In this document: positions 52,853-61,269 of the stretch, in pieces | Numbering within the stretch: the stretch's first letter is position 1 | Layout: every line of letters begins with the position of its first letter | DNA from: Pseudomonas nitroreducens | GTDB taxonomy: Bacteria > Pseudomonadota > Gammaproteobacteria > Pseudomonadales > Pseudomonadaceae | Assembly (NCBI RefSeq): GCF_024170165.1 | Contig: NZ_JALJXP010000003.1 | Coordinates: forward strand, 124,001 to 188,000 | DNA: 64,000 nt | Direction of reading: 5' to 3' | Notes under the pieces: model-generated | Told to the model about the DNA's origin: nothing | Database searches by the model: none | Seen by the model: only the letters and a program-made list of their open reading frames with translations | Made by a program: the position numbers and the translations under genes

Positions 52853-53851
52853 ATGAGCATCAAGGCAACGGGTAATGGTACATGGCTTGTGGACGTCGAG
52901 CCTACAAAAGGCCGGCGTTTCCGTCGTATTTTTCAGACGAAGGCAGAAGCTCAGCGCTTCGAAGCCCTGATGCGTCAGCGCCTGGCGCAGAACCCCGAAT
53001 GGAATCCTCAGCCCAAGGATCGCCGGCGACTGTCCGAACTGGTCGAGCGCTGGAGTGTTCTGCATGGTCATGCGCTGAGCGACGGCGAGAATCGCACACG
53101 GCTGTTACTGCAGCTGGCCGAGGACCTGGGCGACCCGGTAGCACTGCAGTTGACGGGCAACCAGTACACGGAGTATCGGGCGCAGCAACTTGCCTCAGGG
53201 GCGCATGGCAAGACGTTGAACAACCGCCTGGGCTATCTGCGGGCGGTGTACAACGAGCTGCACCAGTTGGGCGAGATCGCCTATGCGAATCCGCTGCAGC
53301 GGGTGAAGTTGCTCAAGCTCCAGGAGCGGGAGTTGACCTGGTTGGCTGAGGAACAGATCAGCACGCTGTTTGAGGCCATCAGGAAGCGCTGTAAGACGCC
53401 GCACGTGGAAATGGTGGCAAGGGTTTGCCTCGCAACGGGAGCACGCTGGGGAGAGGCTGAGGGGCTTGTTCCTGGACGTGTACGAGGCGGATGCGTGACG
53501 TTCGTGAACACGAAGTCGAAGCGTGCTCGGTCAGTGCCCATCGATAGCGTCCTCGAGGACGCCCTGCAGGATCACTTCGCACGGCACGGCGCTTTCTCTA
53601 ACTGCCGCAATAGCTTCGATCAGACCATCAAGACCTGTATCGCCCTCCCCGCTGGCCAGGCATCCCACGTGCTGCGCCACACCTTCGCGTCGCACTTCAT
53701 GATGAATGGCGGGAACATCCTGACGCTGCAGAAGATCCTGGGGCATACGTCGCTGGCGATGACGATGCGCTATGCACACCTGTCGCCGGATCACCTGCAG
53801 GATGCTGTGCGATTCAATCCGCTGAGAACGCTAGACACGCTCTGGCAGTGA
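52853..53851 (+). CDS. Tyrosine-type site-specific integrase
   Basis: A 332-residue phage integrase family recombinase. Catalytic residues: Arg in CLATGARWGEAEGL, H-x-x-R in HVLRHTFASHFM, His in ILGHTSLAMTM and Tyr in MRYAHLSPDHL. An N-terminal Arm-type segment (ATGNGTWLVDVEPTKGRRFRRIFQTKAEAQRFEA) and a SAM-like core domain are present. AAAAGGAG precedes the ATG. Its 3' end overlaps the convergent PIN-like gene by 21 bp. GC is close to the core genome, unlike the two genes beside it. Confidence 0.94.
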   Translation: MSIKATGNGTWLVDVEPTKGRRFRRIFQTKAEAQRFEALMRQRLAQNPEWNPQPKDRRRLSELVERWSVLHGHALSDGENRTRLLLQLAEDLGDPVALQLTGNQYTEYRAQQLASGAHGKTLNNRLGYLRAVYNELHQLGEIAYANPLQRVKLLKLQERELTWLAEEQISTLFEAIRKRCKTPHVEMVARVCLATGARWGEAEGLVPGRVRGGCVTFVNTKSKRARSVPIDSVLEDALQDHFARHGAFSNCRNSFDQTIKTCIALPAGQASHVLRHTFASHFMMNGGNILTLQKILGHTSLAMTMRYAHLSPDHLQDAVRFNPLRTLDTLWQ

Positions 53852-54511
53852 ATAGGTAACCTTCAGCCCTTTCACCTTTACGAAACCTTGCTTGCACAGG
53901 GCTTGGTAGACGCGTTCAGCCTCGGATGCTGGGACGCCCTTACCGAGAGTTGCCCGTATGGTGCTGATCAAGGTTTTGGTCGAGGCCGGCTTTGATGCTT
54001 TGCGGCGCACCAGGTCGAGCATGGCTGTCTTCAGATGCTCGTCGTTCGCCGGGATGGCCTTTACCGGTTGCTTCTTGGCCGGCATTGCGGCTTTTGCACT
54101 CGCAGCACTGGCGACCAGGGTGGCCTGCAGGGCGGGAAGCTCCTTGAAGCACGGCATGGCTTCGATGCTTTCGGAGCGGGTAGCGAGGATGCCTTTGCTT
54201 TCCAGGTGCTTGAGCAAGGGATCAAAGCCCTTGTCTGCCGAAATCACGTGGAAAGAGGCCGTCGGGTCTTCCAGGGCAAAGCGCCCCAGATAGTAGGCAA
54301 TGTGGAAGTCGAGTGCGTTGGGGCCTGCGGCGTCGATCCGGATGTAGTCGGCGCGCTCCCCCATTCGCTGAATTCCGATGACCAGGTCAGTCGATAACTT
54401 GGAGTTGTTCGGCCCCAGGAAGACCCGCAAGCGAAAGTGCGCTTCCTGCAGCAGATCGAGCGATCTGACGGGAATGCTTTCGTAATCGATCAAAACGTAG
54501 TGAGTGCGCAT
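53831..54511 (-). CDS. PIN-like (PF18475-type) domain protein
   Basis: A 226-residue protein. The N-terminal half (MRTHYVLIDYES, LGPNNSKL, NALDFHIAYYLG, HVISADKGFDPLLKHLESKG) shows PIN/NYN nuclease features with conserved acidic residues (D9, and Asp in ALDF and SADKGFD). The C-terminal ~80 residues (LVRRKASKPASTKTLISTIRATLGKGVPASEAERVYQALCKQGF) look like a winged-helix or OST-HTH-type nucleic-acid module. It is probably an RNase-like protein of unknown target. Start is placed at ATG 54511; the longer frame contains unlikely Ser/Pro-rich sequence. Confidence 0.8.
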   Translation of the reverse strand: MRTHYVLIDYESIPVRSLDLLQEAHFRLRVFLGPNNSKLSTDLVIGIQRMGERADYIRIDAAGPNALDFHIAYYLGRFALEDPTASFHVISADKGFDPLLKHLESKGILATRSESIEAMPCFKELPALQATLVASAASAKAAMPAKKQPVKAIPANDEHLKTAMLDLVRRKASKPASTKTLISTIRATLGKGVPASEAERVYQALCKQGFVKVKGLKVTYSLPERV

Positions 54512-54625
54512 CCGTTGCTGCTCAGGCTGTCCATGCTCGTGGCATTTTGCTGCAGGCGCTGAGGGAACGGAAGCAGGCTTGCGTCGAGGGCTTCGACACT
54601 TTTTCGACACTGGCACTGGCGCAGA

Positions 54626-54663
54626 AAAGACAAAGCCCCTGAAACTCCAGGAATTTCAGGGGC
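54626..54663 (-). terminator. Terminator of tRNA-Ser
   Basis: GCCCCTGAAA / TTTCAGGGGC stem (54635-54644, 54654-54663). Read on the minus strand it is followed by TTTGTCTTT (complement of 54626-54634). Confidence 0.9.
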
Positions 54664-54678
54664 TTCGGCCATATGTAA

Positions 54679-54768
54679 TGGCGGAGAGATAGGGATTTGA
54701 ACCCTAGGAACTGTTGCCAGTTCAACGGATTTCGAATCCGTCCCGTTCGGCCACTCCGGCATCTCTCC
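54679..54768 (-). tRNA. tRNA-Ser (CGA)
   Basis: A 90-base cloverleaf with long variable arm and encoded CCA. Acceptor GGAGAGA / TCTCTCC, anticodon CGA within GGATTCGAAATCC, variable arm GAACTGGCAACAGTTC-like, T loop GTTCAAATC. Intact, though it lies next to the integrase region. Confidence 0.97.
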
Positions 54769-54862
54769 GTGCGGCGCGCATGATACCAGCCTGAAGCCTG
54801 AAGGCGAAGCCCTTATTCAGATTTTTTCGCGTGGTATCAGACGCTTGCGTGAGCTGGTCGGA

Positions 54863-55573
54863 TCAGAGCGGTACGCCGAGGCGGTGGGCCACTTCTTCGT
54901 AGGCCTCGATGACGTCGCCCAGACCCTGGCGGAAGCGGTCCTTGTCCATCTTCTTGCGGGTCTCCTTGTCCCACAGACGGCAGCCGTCCGGGCTGAACTC
55001 GTCGCCGAGGACGATCTTGCCGTGGAACAGGCCGAACTCGAGCTTGAAGTCCACCAGCAGCAGGCCGGCGTCATCGAACAGCTTGTTCAGCACTTCGTTG
55101 ACCTTGAAGGAGTAGGCCTTCATTTCGGCCAGTTGCTCCAGGGTCGCCCAGCCGAAGGCCTGGACGTGGGATTCGTTGATGAACGGGTCGCCCAGGGCAT
55201 CGTTCTTCAGGAACAGTTCGAAGGTCGGCGGAGTGAGCTGCAGGCCCTCCTCAACGCCCAGACGGCGCACCAGGCTACCGGCGGCGTAGTTACGCACGAC
55301 GCACTCGACCGGAATCATGGCGAGCTTCTTGACCAGCACTTCGTTGTCCGACAGCAGGGCGTCGAACTGGGTCGGGATGCCGGCGGCTTCGAGCTTCTGC
55401 ATGATGAAGGCGTTGAACTTGTTGTTCACCATGCCCTTGCGATCGAGCTGCTCGATGCGCTTGCCGTCGAACGCCGAGGTGTCGTTGCGGAACAGCAGGA
55501 CGAGGCGGTCGGCGTCATCGGTGGTGTAAACCGACTTGGCCTTGCCGCGATAGAGTTCTTCGCGTTTTTCCAT
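54863..55573 (-). CDS. purC: Phosphoribosylaminoimidazole-succinocarboxamide synthase
   Basis: A 236-residue SAICAR synthetase, full length for bacteria. It joins CAIR and aspartate with ATP in purine synthesis. Motifs: [35 protein letters not shown], and [12 protein letters not shown] 55573 is preceded by GGAG. With the MBL, bamC and dapA genes it forms a minus-strand gene row typical of Pseudomonas. Confidence 0.97.
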   Translation of the reverse strand: MEKREELYRGKAKSVYTTDDADRLVLLFRNDTSAFDGKRIEQLDRKGMVNNKFNAFIMQKLEAAGIPTQFDALLSDNEVLVKKLAMIPVECVVRNYAAGSLVRRLGVEEGLQLTPPTFELFLKNDALGDPFINESHVQAFGWATLEQLAEMKAYSFKVNEVLNKLFDDAGLLLVDFKLEFGLFHGKIVLGDEFSPDGCRLWDKETRKKMDKDRFRQGLGDVIEAYEEVAHRLGVPL

Positions 55574-55602
55574 GATGGGCTCCGCTTGCTTAGGGGGTGG
55601 GC

Positions 55603-56361
55603 TCAGGCGATGGTGCGCCAGTCGAGTCCAGAATGCTGATCGGCTACCTGCAGCCAGTCCGGGTCGCACCCGAGGGTGTCGACGAAGCTTTGCCGGGCCA
55701 GTTGCGGCGAGTTGTTCTTTTCGCTGAGATGCGCCAGCACCAGGTGCTGCAGGCTTTCCCAGCCCAGCTGGGCCACGAGTTCGGCGGCCTGCCGGTTGTT
55801 CAAATGTCCCCACTGGCCGCCTACACGGACCTTGAGTGGGTAGGGATACGGACCGCGGGCCAGCAAGTCGGTATCGTGATTCGCCTCGATGATCAACGCA
55901 TCGAGGCCACGATAGCATTCCAGCACCTGCGCCGTGGCAGCCCCCAGATCGGTGAGCTGGCCAAAGCGCTTCCGGCCATCGGAAAACACGTACTGCAGGG
56001 GCTCCCGCGCATCGTGGGAGACGCTCACCGCAGTGACTTCCAGGTCTTTCAGTACCAGGCGATCGCCGCATTTGAGCAGCCCCGCCGGTGTCACCGGCTT
56101 GCGCATTCCCTGCAGGGTGCCGGCGCTGAGGTATACGGGTATTCGATGGTGCCGGGCCAGCAGTTCGACGCCGTTGATGTGATCGGAGTGCTCGTGCGTG
56201 ACCAGCACCGCGTCCAGCTGCCCGGGCTCTACGCCCAGGCGTGCCAGACGGCGGATGGTTTCACGCAGCGGGAAGCCGCAATCGATCAGTATCCGGGTGT
56301 CAGAACTGCTCACCAAGGCCGAATTGCCCCGGCTTCCGCTCCCCAGGACCGCGAAGTGCAT
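55603..56361 (-). CDS. MBL fold metallo-hydrolase (YycJ/WalJ-like)
   Basis: A 252-residue metallo-beta-lactamase-fold hydrolase. [29 protein letters not shown] is the usual start, and [15 protein letters not shown] is the metal motif HXHXDH. It may act as a 5'-3' exonuclease or phosphodiesterase like WalJ. Its start lies inside the 3' end of bamC (62-base overlap), and the conserved N-terminus shows this is real. Substrate not established. Confidence 0.92.
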   Translation of the reverse strand: MHFAVLGSGSRGNSALVSSSDTRILIDCGFPLRETIRRLARLGVEPGQLDAVLVTHEHSDHINGVELLARHHRIPVYLSAGTLQGMRKPVTPAGLLKCGDRLVLKDLEVTAVSVSHDAREPLQYVFSDGRKRFGQLTDLGAATAQVLECYRGLDALIIEANHDTDLLARGPYPYPLKVRVGGQWGHLNNRQAAELVAQLGWESLQHLVLAHLSEKNNSPQLARQSFVDTLGCDPDWLQVADQHSGLDWRTIA

Positions 56362-57490
56362 TCCGCATACTCTCCTGGAGTTTTTCCAACACGCCCTGCG
56401 CCACGTCAGCCGGTGCGGAAGTGTTGATGTCTTTGTCGACGGTGATCTGGACGGTGTTGCTCACGCTGGTCAGGCGAACCTGGTAGCGCTGGGCCTTGGC
56501 GTCCTCTTCTTCCTTGGTCTTCTCGCCACCGCCGAACAGGCGGCTGAAGAAGCCAGGCTTGTCTTCGTCCTTCTTCTTCGCGCCTTCGGCGATGTTGACG
56601 TAGTACACGCCCAGGCTGCGGTTGAGGTCGTCGACACGGATGTCGGCGCGATCCAGCGCACGGCCGACGCTGACCCAGGCACGGTCGAAGTCGGAGTCGA
56701 CAGTCAGCACCGGGTTGCCGCTGCCGTCCTTGTTGAGCTGGACGGCGCCGGGGGTGTCGTAGTCCGAGTGCGCGGCGAGCAGAGAAACGGAGCCGCCCTT
56801 CTCGGCGCTGGTGGCCATGCTGGCGATCATTTCATCGAGCAGCGCAGCGTCCAGGCTCGGCACGGCCGGCTTGGTCGGCCAATCGCCACTGGCGGTGCTG
56901 CCGGCCGGACGGGTTTCGCTCAGCACGTAGACCTCACTGGTGTTGGTCTGCACGCCCGGTTCGATGCGTACGCGAACGCGCGCTTCGCTGTCAGGCTCGA
57001 CACCCGATACGCGGCTGCTCAGGCGGCGCGCCAGGGGCGCGGAGAGCTGCGACAGCGGCTGCCAGTTAGTGCTGAACTCGCCAGTCTGCGGACGCTCGTT
57101 GGTGATCGAGAAGCCGTTGTCCTGGAAGAACTGGTGGGCGACCGGCCAGACTTCGGCCGGCGGGCGCTGAGCAACCAGCCAGCGCGCATCGCCGCTCTTC
57201 TGCAGGCTGAAGTCGCTGACTTCGCCGGCGCCGGACAGCGGCTGCGGACGCGGCACTTCGAACTCGCCTTCCTTCTCGGTGCTGGTGGCGACGTTCATCG
57301 GGATCGGCAGCAGCGGATCGAGCTGCTTGCTCTGCATGCCTTCGGGCACCTTCATCGGTGCGGTTTCGCGGGCGTTGAGGTAATCGTCGCCACGGTCACG
57401 GAAATAGCCTTCCGGGCCCCACAGCCAGCCGCAGCCGGAGGTGTTGCCGATAACCAGGGCGAGCGCAGTCAGTCCTGCCAGTCGCTTCAT
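56300..57490 (-). CDS. bamC: Outer membrane assembly lipoprotein BamC
   Basis: A 396-residue lipoprotein of the BAM complex, which inserts beta-barrel proteins into the outer membrane. Signal [20 protein letters not shown] ends at the lipidated Cys; two helix-grip domains follow. It is directly after dapA (14-bp gap), the standard order. It is longer than E. coli BamC (344) and its C-terminal ~20 residues overlap the next gene. Confidence 0.93.
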   Translation of the reverse strand: MKRLAGLTALALVIGNTSGCGWLWGPEGYFRDRGDDYLNARETAPMKVPEGMQSKQLDPLLPIPMNVATSTEKEGEFEVPRPQPLSGAGEVSDFSLQKSGDARWLVAQRPPAEVWPVAHQFFQDNGFSITNERPQTGEFSTNWQPLSQLSAPLARRLSSRVSGVEPDSEARVRVRIEPGVQTNTSEVYVLSETRPAGSTASGDWPTKPAVPSLDAALLDEMIASMATSAEKGGSVSLLAAHSDYDTPGAVQLNKDGSGNPVLTVDSDFDRAWVSVGRALDRADIRVDDLNRSLGVYYVNIAEGAKKKDEDKPGFFSRLFGGGEKTKEEEDAKAQRYQVRLTSVSNTVQITVDKDINTSAPADVAQGVLEKLQESMRNALRGPGERKPGQFGLGEQF

Positions 57491-57503
57491 GCGAAGGAGC
57501 TCC

Positions 57504-58382
57504 TTAAGCCAGGACGCCGGTCTGGCGCATGGCCTGACGCAGCGGTTCGTGGCAGCGCGGGCTGAGCCAGGTCAGAGGCAGGCGGATGCCCTCTGGAATC
57601 AGCCCCATTTCGTGCAGGGCGAACTTGACCGGGATGGGGTTGGATTCGATGAACAGCGACTTGTGCAGCGGCATCAGGCGATCGTTGATGGCGCGGGCAG
57701 CAGCGGCATCGCCACGCATGGCGGCAGCGCAGAGGTCGCTCATGGCGCGCGGGGCGACATTGGCGGTCACCGAGATGTTGCCCTTGCCGCCCATCAGCAT
57801 CAGCTCGACGGCGGTGGCGTCGTCACCGGAGTAGACGAGGAAATCCTTGCCGACGCGGTCCAGTACTTCCTTGCCGCGCTGCAGGTCGCCGGTGGCTTCC
57901 TTGATACCGACGATGTTCGGCACCTTGGACAGGCGCTCGACGGTCTCCGGCAGCATGTCGCAGGCGGTGCGGCCCGGCACGTTGTAGAGGATCTGCGGGA
58001 TGGCCACGGCTTCGGCGATGTGGCGGAAGTGCTGGTACAGGCCTTCCTGGGTCGGCTTGTTGTAGTACGGGGTCACCAGCAGGCAGGCGTCGGCGCCGCC
58101 TAACTTGGCAGCCTCGGTCAGCACGACGGCCTCACGGGTGGAGTTGGCGCCGGTGCCGGCGATGACCGGGATACGGCCGTTGACCTGGTCGACGACGCGA
58201 CGGATGACGTCCAGGTGTTCATTCACGTCCAGAGTGGCCGATTCACCTGTGGTGCCGACCGCTACGATGGCATTGGTGCCTTCCTGCAGGTGGAAGTCCA
58301 CCAGCTTGGCGAGGCTGTCCCAATCCAGTCGACCCTGAGCATCGAAGGGGGTGACCAGCGCCACCATACTGCCCGCAATCAT
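57504..58382 (-). CDS. dapA: 4-hydroxy-tetrahydrodipicolinate synthase
   Basis: A 292-residue TIM-barrel aldolase, exact DapA length. It condenses pyruvate and aspartate semialdehyde for lysine and diaminopimelate. Motifs: [14 protein letters not shown], the Tyr in [14 protein letters not shown], and Schiff-base Lys in [14 protein letters not shown] precedes ATG 58382. It is the first gene of the dapA-bamC-MBL-purC row. Confidence 0.96.
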   Translation of the reverse strand: MIAGSMVALVTPFDAQGRLDWDSLAKLVDFHLQEGTNAIVAVGTTGESATLDVNEHLDVIRRVVDQVNGRIPVIAGTGANSTREAVVLTEAAKLGGADACLLVTPYYNKPTQEGLYQHFRHIAEAVAIPQILYNVPGRTACDMLPETVERLSKVPNIVGIKEATGDLQRGKEVLDRVGKDFLVYSGDDATAVELMLMGGKGNISVTANVAPRAMSDLCAAAMRGDAAAARAINDRLMPLHKSLFIESNPIPVKFALHEMGLIPEGIRLPLTWLSPRCHEPLRQAMRQTGVLA

Positions 58383-58553
58383 GCAACCGCTCCTGCCGGA
58401 AAAAGAAAGCCGTAATGGTACTGTCGCCACCGGCCACGCACAAGGTGACGCAGCGACCCGCGAGCGGCCAGACATTCCCCTCATCGGCGCTTTTCGCTAC
58501 CCTTTCCCCTTTGTCGATGCGGCCCGCTTGGCCGCCACTCCCAGGAAAGCTGC

Positions 58554-59111
58554 ATGTCCACCTCTCACCCTCGTGAACAATTCCTTCTGATCAGTGCTCT
58601 GGGCCCCAACCCGATGGAGTTGACCAGCGTGCTGTGCCGCACCTGCGTCGACAACCGCTGCTCGGTGGTCAGCAGCCGCCTGACCCGTCACGGCGAGTTC
58701 AGCGCGCTGATCCTGCAGATCTCCGGCAGCTGGGATGCCCTGGCCCGCCTGGAGGGCGGCCTGCCGCCCCTGGCCAAGCGCCACGGCTTCACCCTCAGCG
58801 TCACCCGCAGCAATGTCCACGTCACCCGCGCCCAGGCCCTGCCCTACGTGGCTTATGTGAGCGCCGTCTATCGTCCGGACATCCTCAATGAGCTGTGCCA
58901 GTTCTTCATCGATCACAACATCGAGCTGGAGAACCTCACCTGCGACACCTACCAGGCGCCGCACACCAACACCAGCATGCTCAACGCCACCCTCACCGTG
59001 ACGCTGCCGGCCGGCACCCAGATCAGCTGGCTGCGCGATCAGTTCCTCGACTTCGCCGATGCGCTGAACCTCGACGCACTGATCGAACCCTGGCGTCCGC
59101 AGCATCCGTAA
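58554..59111 (+). CDS. gcvR: Glycine cleavage system regulator, GcvR family (ACT domain)
   Basis: A 185-residue protein with two ACT-type domains (FLLISALGPNPMELTSVLCRTCVDNRCSVVSSRLTRHG; YVAYVSAVYRPDILNELCQFFIDHNIELENLTCDTY). In E. coli GcvR binds GcvA to repress the gcv operon. Here it is divergent from dapA and precedes bcp, a common arrangement. Function is inferred from family and context. Confidence 0.88.
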   Translation: MSTSHPREQFLLISALGPNPMELTSVLCRTCVDNRCSVVSSRLTRHGEFSALILQISGSWDALARLEGGLPPLAKRHGFTLSVTRSNVHVTRAQALPYVAYVSAVYRPDILNELCQFFIDHNIELENLTCDTYQAPHTNTSMLNATLTVTLPAGTQISWLRDQFLDFADALNLDALIEPWRPQHP

Positions 59112-59136
59112 GGATGCGCTCAAGGAGAAAATCCCC

Positions 59137-59607
59137 ATGGCAGTCGAACTGAACAAGCCCGTCGCCGATTTCCAGGCCCCGGCCACCAGCGGCGTCGAAT
59201 TCCGCCTGTCCGAGCTCAAGGGCAAGCAGGTCGTCCTGTACTTCTATCCCAAGGACAGCACCCCGGGCTGCACCACCGAAGGCCAGGGCTTCCGTGACCG
59301 GATCGAGGACTTCGCCAAGGCCAACACCCTGGTGTTCGGCGTCTCCCGCGATGGCATCAAGTCCCACGAGAACTTCAAGGCCAAGCAGTGCTTCCCCTTC
59401 GAGCTGATCAGCGACAAGGACGAAGCCGTCTGCCAGCTGTTCGACGTGATTAAGCTGAAGAAGCTCTACGGCAAGGAATACATGGGGGTCGACCGCAGCA
59501 CCTTCCTGATCGACGCCAAGGGCGTGCTGCGCCAGGAATGGCGCGGCGTGAAAGTGCCCGGACATGTCGACGCCGTGCTCGCCGCTGCTCAGGAACTGAA
59601 CGGCTGA
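59137..59607 (+). CDS. bcp: Thioredoxin-dependent peroxiredoxin (Bcp/PrxQ family)
   Basis: A 156-residue peroxiredoxin. Peroxidatic Cys45 lies in KDSTPGCTTEG. The resolving Cys five residues later (E. coli Cys50) is absent (Gln50 here); C85 in AKQCFPF is in position to resolve, as in the beta-type PrxQ proteins with the resolving Cys on helix alpha-3. Cytosolic. It follows gcvR by 25 bp and ends at a strong terminator. Confidence 0.94.
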   Translation: MAVELNKPVADFQAPATSGVEFRLSELKGKQVVLYFYPKDSTPGCTTEGQGFRDRIEDFAKANTLVFGVSRDGIKSHENFKAKQCFPFELISDKDEAVCQLFDVIKLKKLYGKEYMGVDRSTFLIDAKGVLRQEWRGVKVPGHVDAVLAAAQELNG

Positions 59608-59626
59608 GCCGCACCGCCGCCCAATG

Positions 59627-59655
59627 AAAAAGGCCGCTGATCAGCGGCCTTTTTC
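59627..59655. terminator. Bidirectional terminator between bcp and the PerM gene
   Basis: AAAAA-GGCCGC-TGATCA-GCGGCC-TTTTT, perfect. It lies between the bcp stop and the stop of the convergent membrane protein gene at 59658. Confidence 0.93.
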
Positions 59656-59657
59656 TT

Positions 59658-60752
59658 TTACATCATCGGACTGACCTGCGGCTCCGCCGCTGGCTGGCGC
59701 GGCCAGGCATCCAGCACGGCCTTGACCAGGGTCGCCAGCGGGATGGCGAAGAATACACCCCAGAAGCCCCACAACCCGCCAAACAGCAGCACCGCACAGA
59801 TGATCGCCACCGGGTGCAGGTTCACCGCCTCGGAGAACAGCAGCGGCACCAGCACGTTGCCGTCCAACGCCTGGATGATCGCGTGGGCAGCCATCAAGTA
59901 GATGAACTGGTCGCTCCAGCCCCACTGGAACAGCGCGATCATCGCCACCGGCACGGTGACCACCACGGCGCCGATGTAAGGCACGACCACCGACAGGCCG
60001 ACCAGCAGGGCCAGCAACGCCGCATAGTTCAGCCCCAGCACCGCGAAGGCGATGTAGGTCGCCACGCCAGTGATGAAGATCTCGATGACCTTGCCGCGGA
60101 TGTAATTGGCAATCTGCTGGTTCATCTCGTTCCACACCTGCTTCATCAGCCCGCGCTCGCGCGGCAGGTAGCGGCGGAACCAGTGGTAGAAGCGGCGACG
60201 ATCCTTGAGGAAGAAGAACACCAGAATCGGCACCAGCACCAGGTAGATCATGATGTTGACCACCACCGGCAGCCCCGACAGAGAGAAGGTCAGCGCCCAC
60301 TGGCCGAGCTGGCCCAACTCGTTGCGCGCCGCTTCGACGGTGTGCAGCACCTGCTCCTCGGTAACCATGTCCGGGTAGCGCTCGGGCAGCATCAGCAGCG
60401 TCGCCTGCCACTCGCCGAGCATGCCCGGCAGCTCGTTGAACAGGGTGAACAGCTGCTTCCACAGCAGCGGCACCAGAACCAGCAGGAACACTGCCAGCAG
60501 GCCCAGGAAGAGCGAATACACCAGCCACACCGCGAACAGATGAGGCACGCGCAGGCGCTCCAGCACACCGACCATGCCCTGGATCAGGAAGGCAATGACC
60601 ATCGCCGCCAGCACTGGCGCGAGCATCCCGCCGAAGGCAAGGATGACGGTGAGGCCCAACCCGAGAATGACCGCCAGCACTATCGCCTCCTCGTCGGAGA
60701 AATAGCGCTGCATCCAGTCCTGCAAAACCTTGAGCATCAGTGAAACCTGCAA
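59658..60752 (-). CDS. AI-2E / PerM family membrane protein
   Basis: A 364-residue membrane protein with about eight predicted helices and family motifs (VLVLVPLLWKQLFTLFNELP, LIYLMAAHAIIQALDGNVLVPLLFSEAVNLHPVAIICAVLLFGGLWGFWGVFFAIPLATLVKA). Members include permeases and TqsA-type AI-2 exporters; substrate here is unknown. It is followed by the tusA-like gene upstream at 39 bp, so both are probably co-transcribed. Confidence 0.9.
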   Translation of the reverse strand: MQVSLMLKVLQDWMQRYFSDEEAIVLAVILGLGLTVILAFGGMLAPVLAAMVIAFLIQGMVGVLERLRVPHLFAVWLVYSLFLGLLAVFLLVLVPLLWKQLFTLFNELPGMLGEWQATLLMLPERYPDMVTEEQVLHTVEAARNELGQLGQWALTFSLSGLPVVVNIMIYLVLVPILVFFFLKDRRRFYHWFRRYLPRERGLMKQVWNEMNQQIANYIRGKVIEIFITGVATYIAFAVLGLNYAALLALLVGLSVVVPYIGAVVVTVPVAMIALFQWGWSDQFIYLMAAHAIIQALDGNVLVPLLFSEAVNLHPVAIICAVLLFGGLWGFWGVFFAIPLATLVKAVLDAWPRQPAAEPQVSPMM

Positions 60753-60791
60753 AACGAAAGGGGTAACGTCGCGGTGACCCGCGATCAGGGG

Positions 60792-61043
60792 CTACTTCTT
60801 GCGCAGCCAGTAGCGATAGACGCCAGCTTCGACCTCTTCATGCAGCAGCGAGTGCCCGGCAAGATCGGCGAAAACCCGGAAGTCACGCTGGGAGCCAGCA
60901 TCGGTGGCGATCACCTTGAGCACCGCACCACTGGGCAGACGGTTCAGCTCGAGCTTGGCCTTGAGCAGCGGCAACGGACAATTGAGACCGCTGGCGTCCA
61001 GCTCCGCGTCACAGACGGGGACGGACGGCGTGAAATCGGACAT
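60792..61043 (-). CDS. TusA/SirA family sulfur carrier
   Basis: An 83-residue protein with LDASGLNCPLPLLKAK, the conserved CPXP of TusA-family persulfide carriers. The P. aeruginosa counterpart at this locus (PA1006) is linked to molybdenum cofactor sulfur supply and nitrate respiration (from memory). Upstream of the PerM gene. Confidence 0.92.
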   Translation of the reverse strand: MSDFTPSVPVCDAELDASGLNCPLPLLKAKLELNRLPSGAVLKVIATDAGSQRDFRVFADLAGHSLLHEEVEAGVYRYWLRKK

Positions 61044-61269
61044 CGAAACGAACTCCGGTCAGGGCGCCCAAGAATACCGAAAGCGTTGGAAAAGTAACCA
61101 GGCCCGGCAAAGACGCCGTTCATTAATCAAGCCGTCAGCCTCGGGGGCTAAAAGGACCGGGAAGCGGAAATACCCGTTTCGAATTGCGCCGCACTTCCGC
61201 CCTGCAAACTAGGCATAGGCGTCAGCGTGCGGCTAAAGTAGAGCCTTTCTCGGAACGAGCCTCGTGTAC

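Larger units (their letters stand above)
47858..54678. mobile_element. Accessory region / integrative island next to tRNA-Ser
   Basis: Between core genes on the left and tRNA-Ser(CGA) on the right. It contains gene-poor DNA, an AT-rich block (about 49700-52700) unlike its neighbours, a DNA-modification gene pair, and a tyrosine integrase. The integrase-to-tRNA distance is short. I could not find a repeat of the tRNA 3' end on the left, so the boundaries are approximate and the whole may be several insertions. Confidence 0.6.

Noticed and set aside
54679..54720. Duplicate of the tRNA-Ser 3' end as a left attachment site
   Set aside because: I looked for the CCA-proximal sequence in 47.8-52.8 kb by eye and found no copy.
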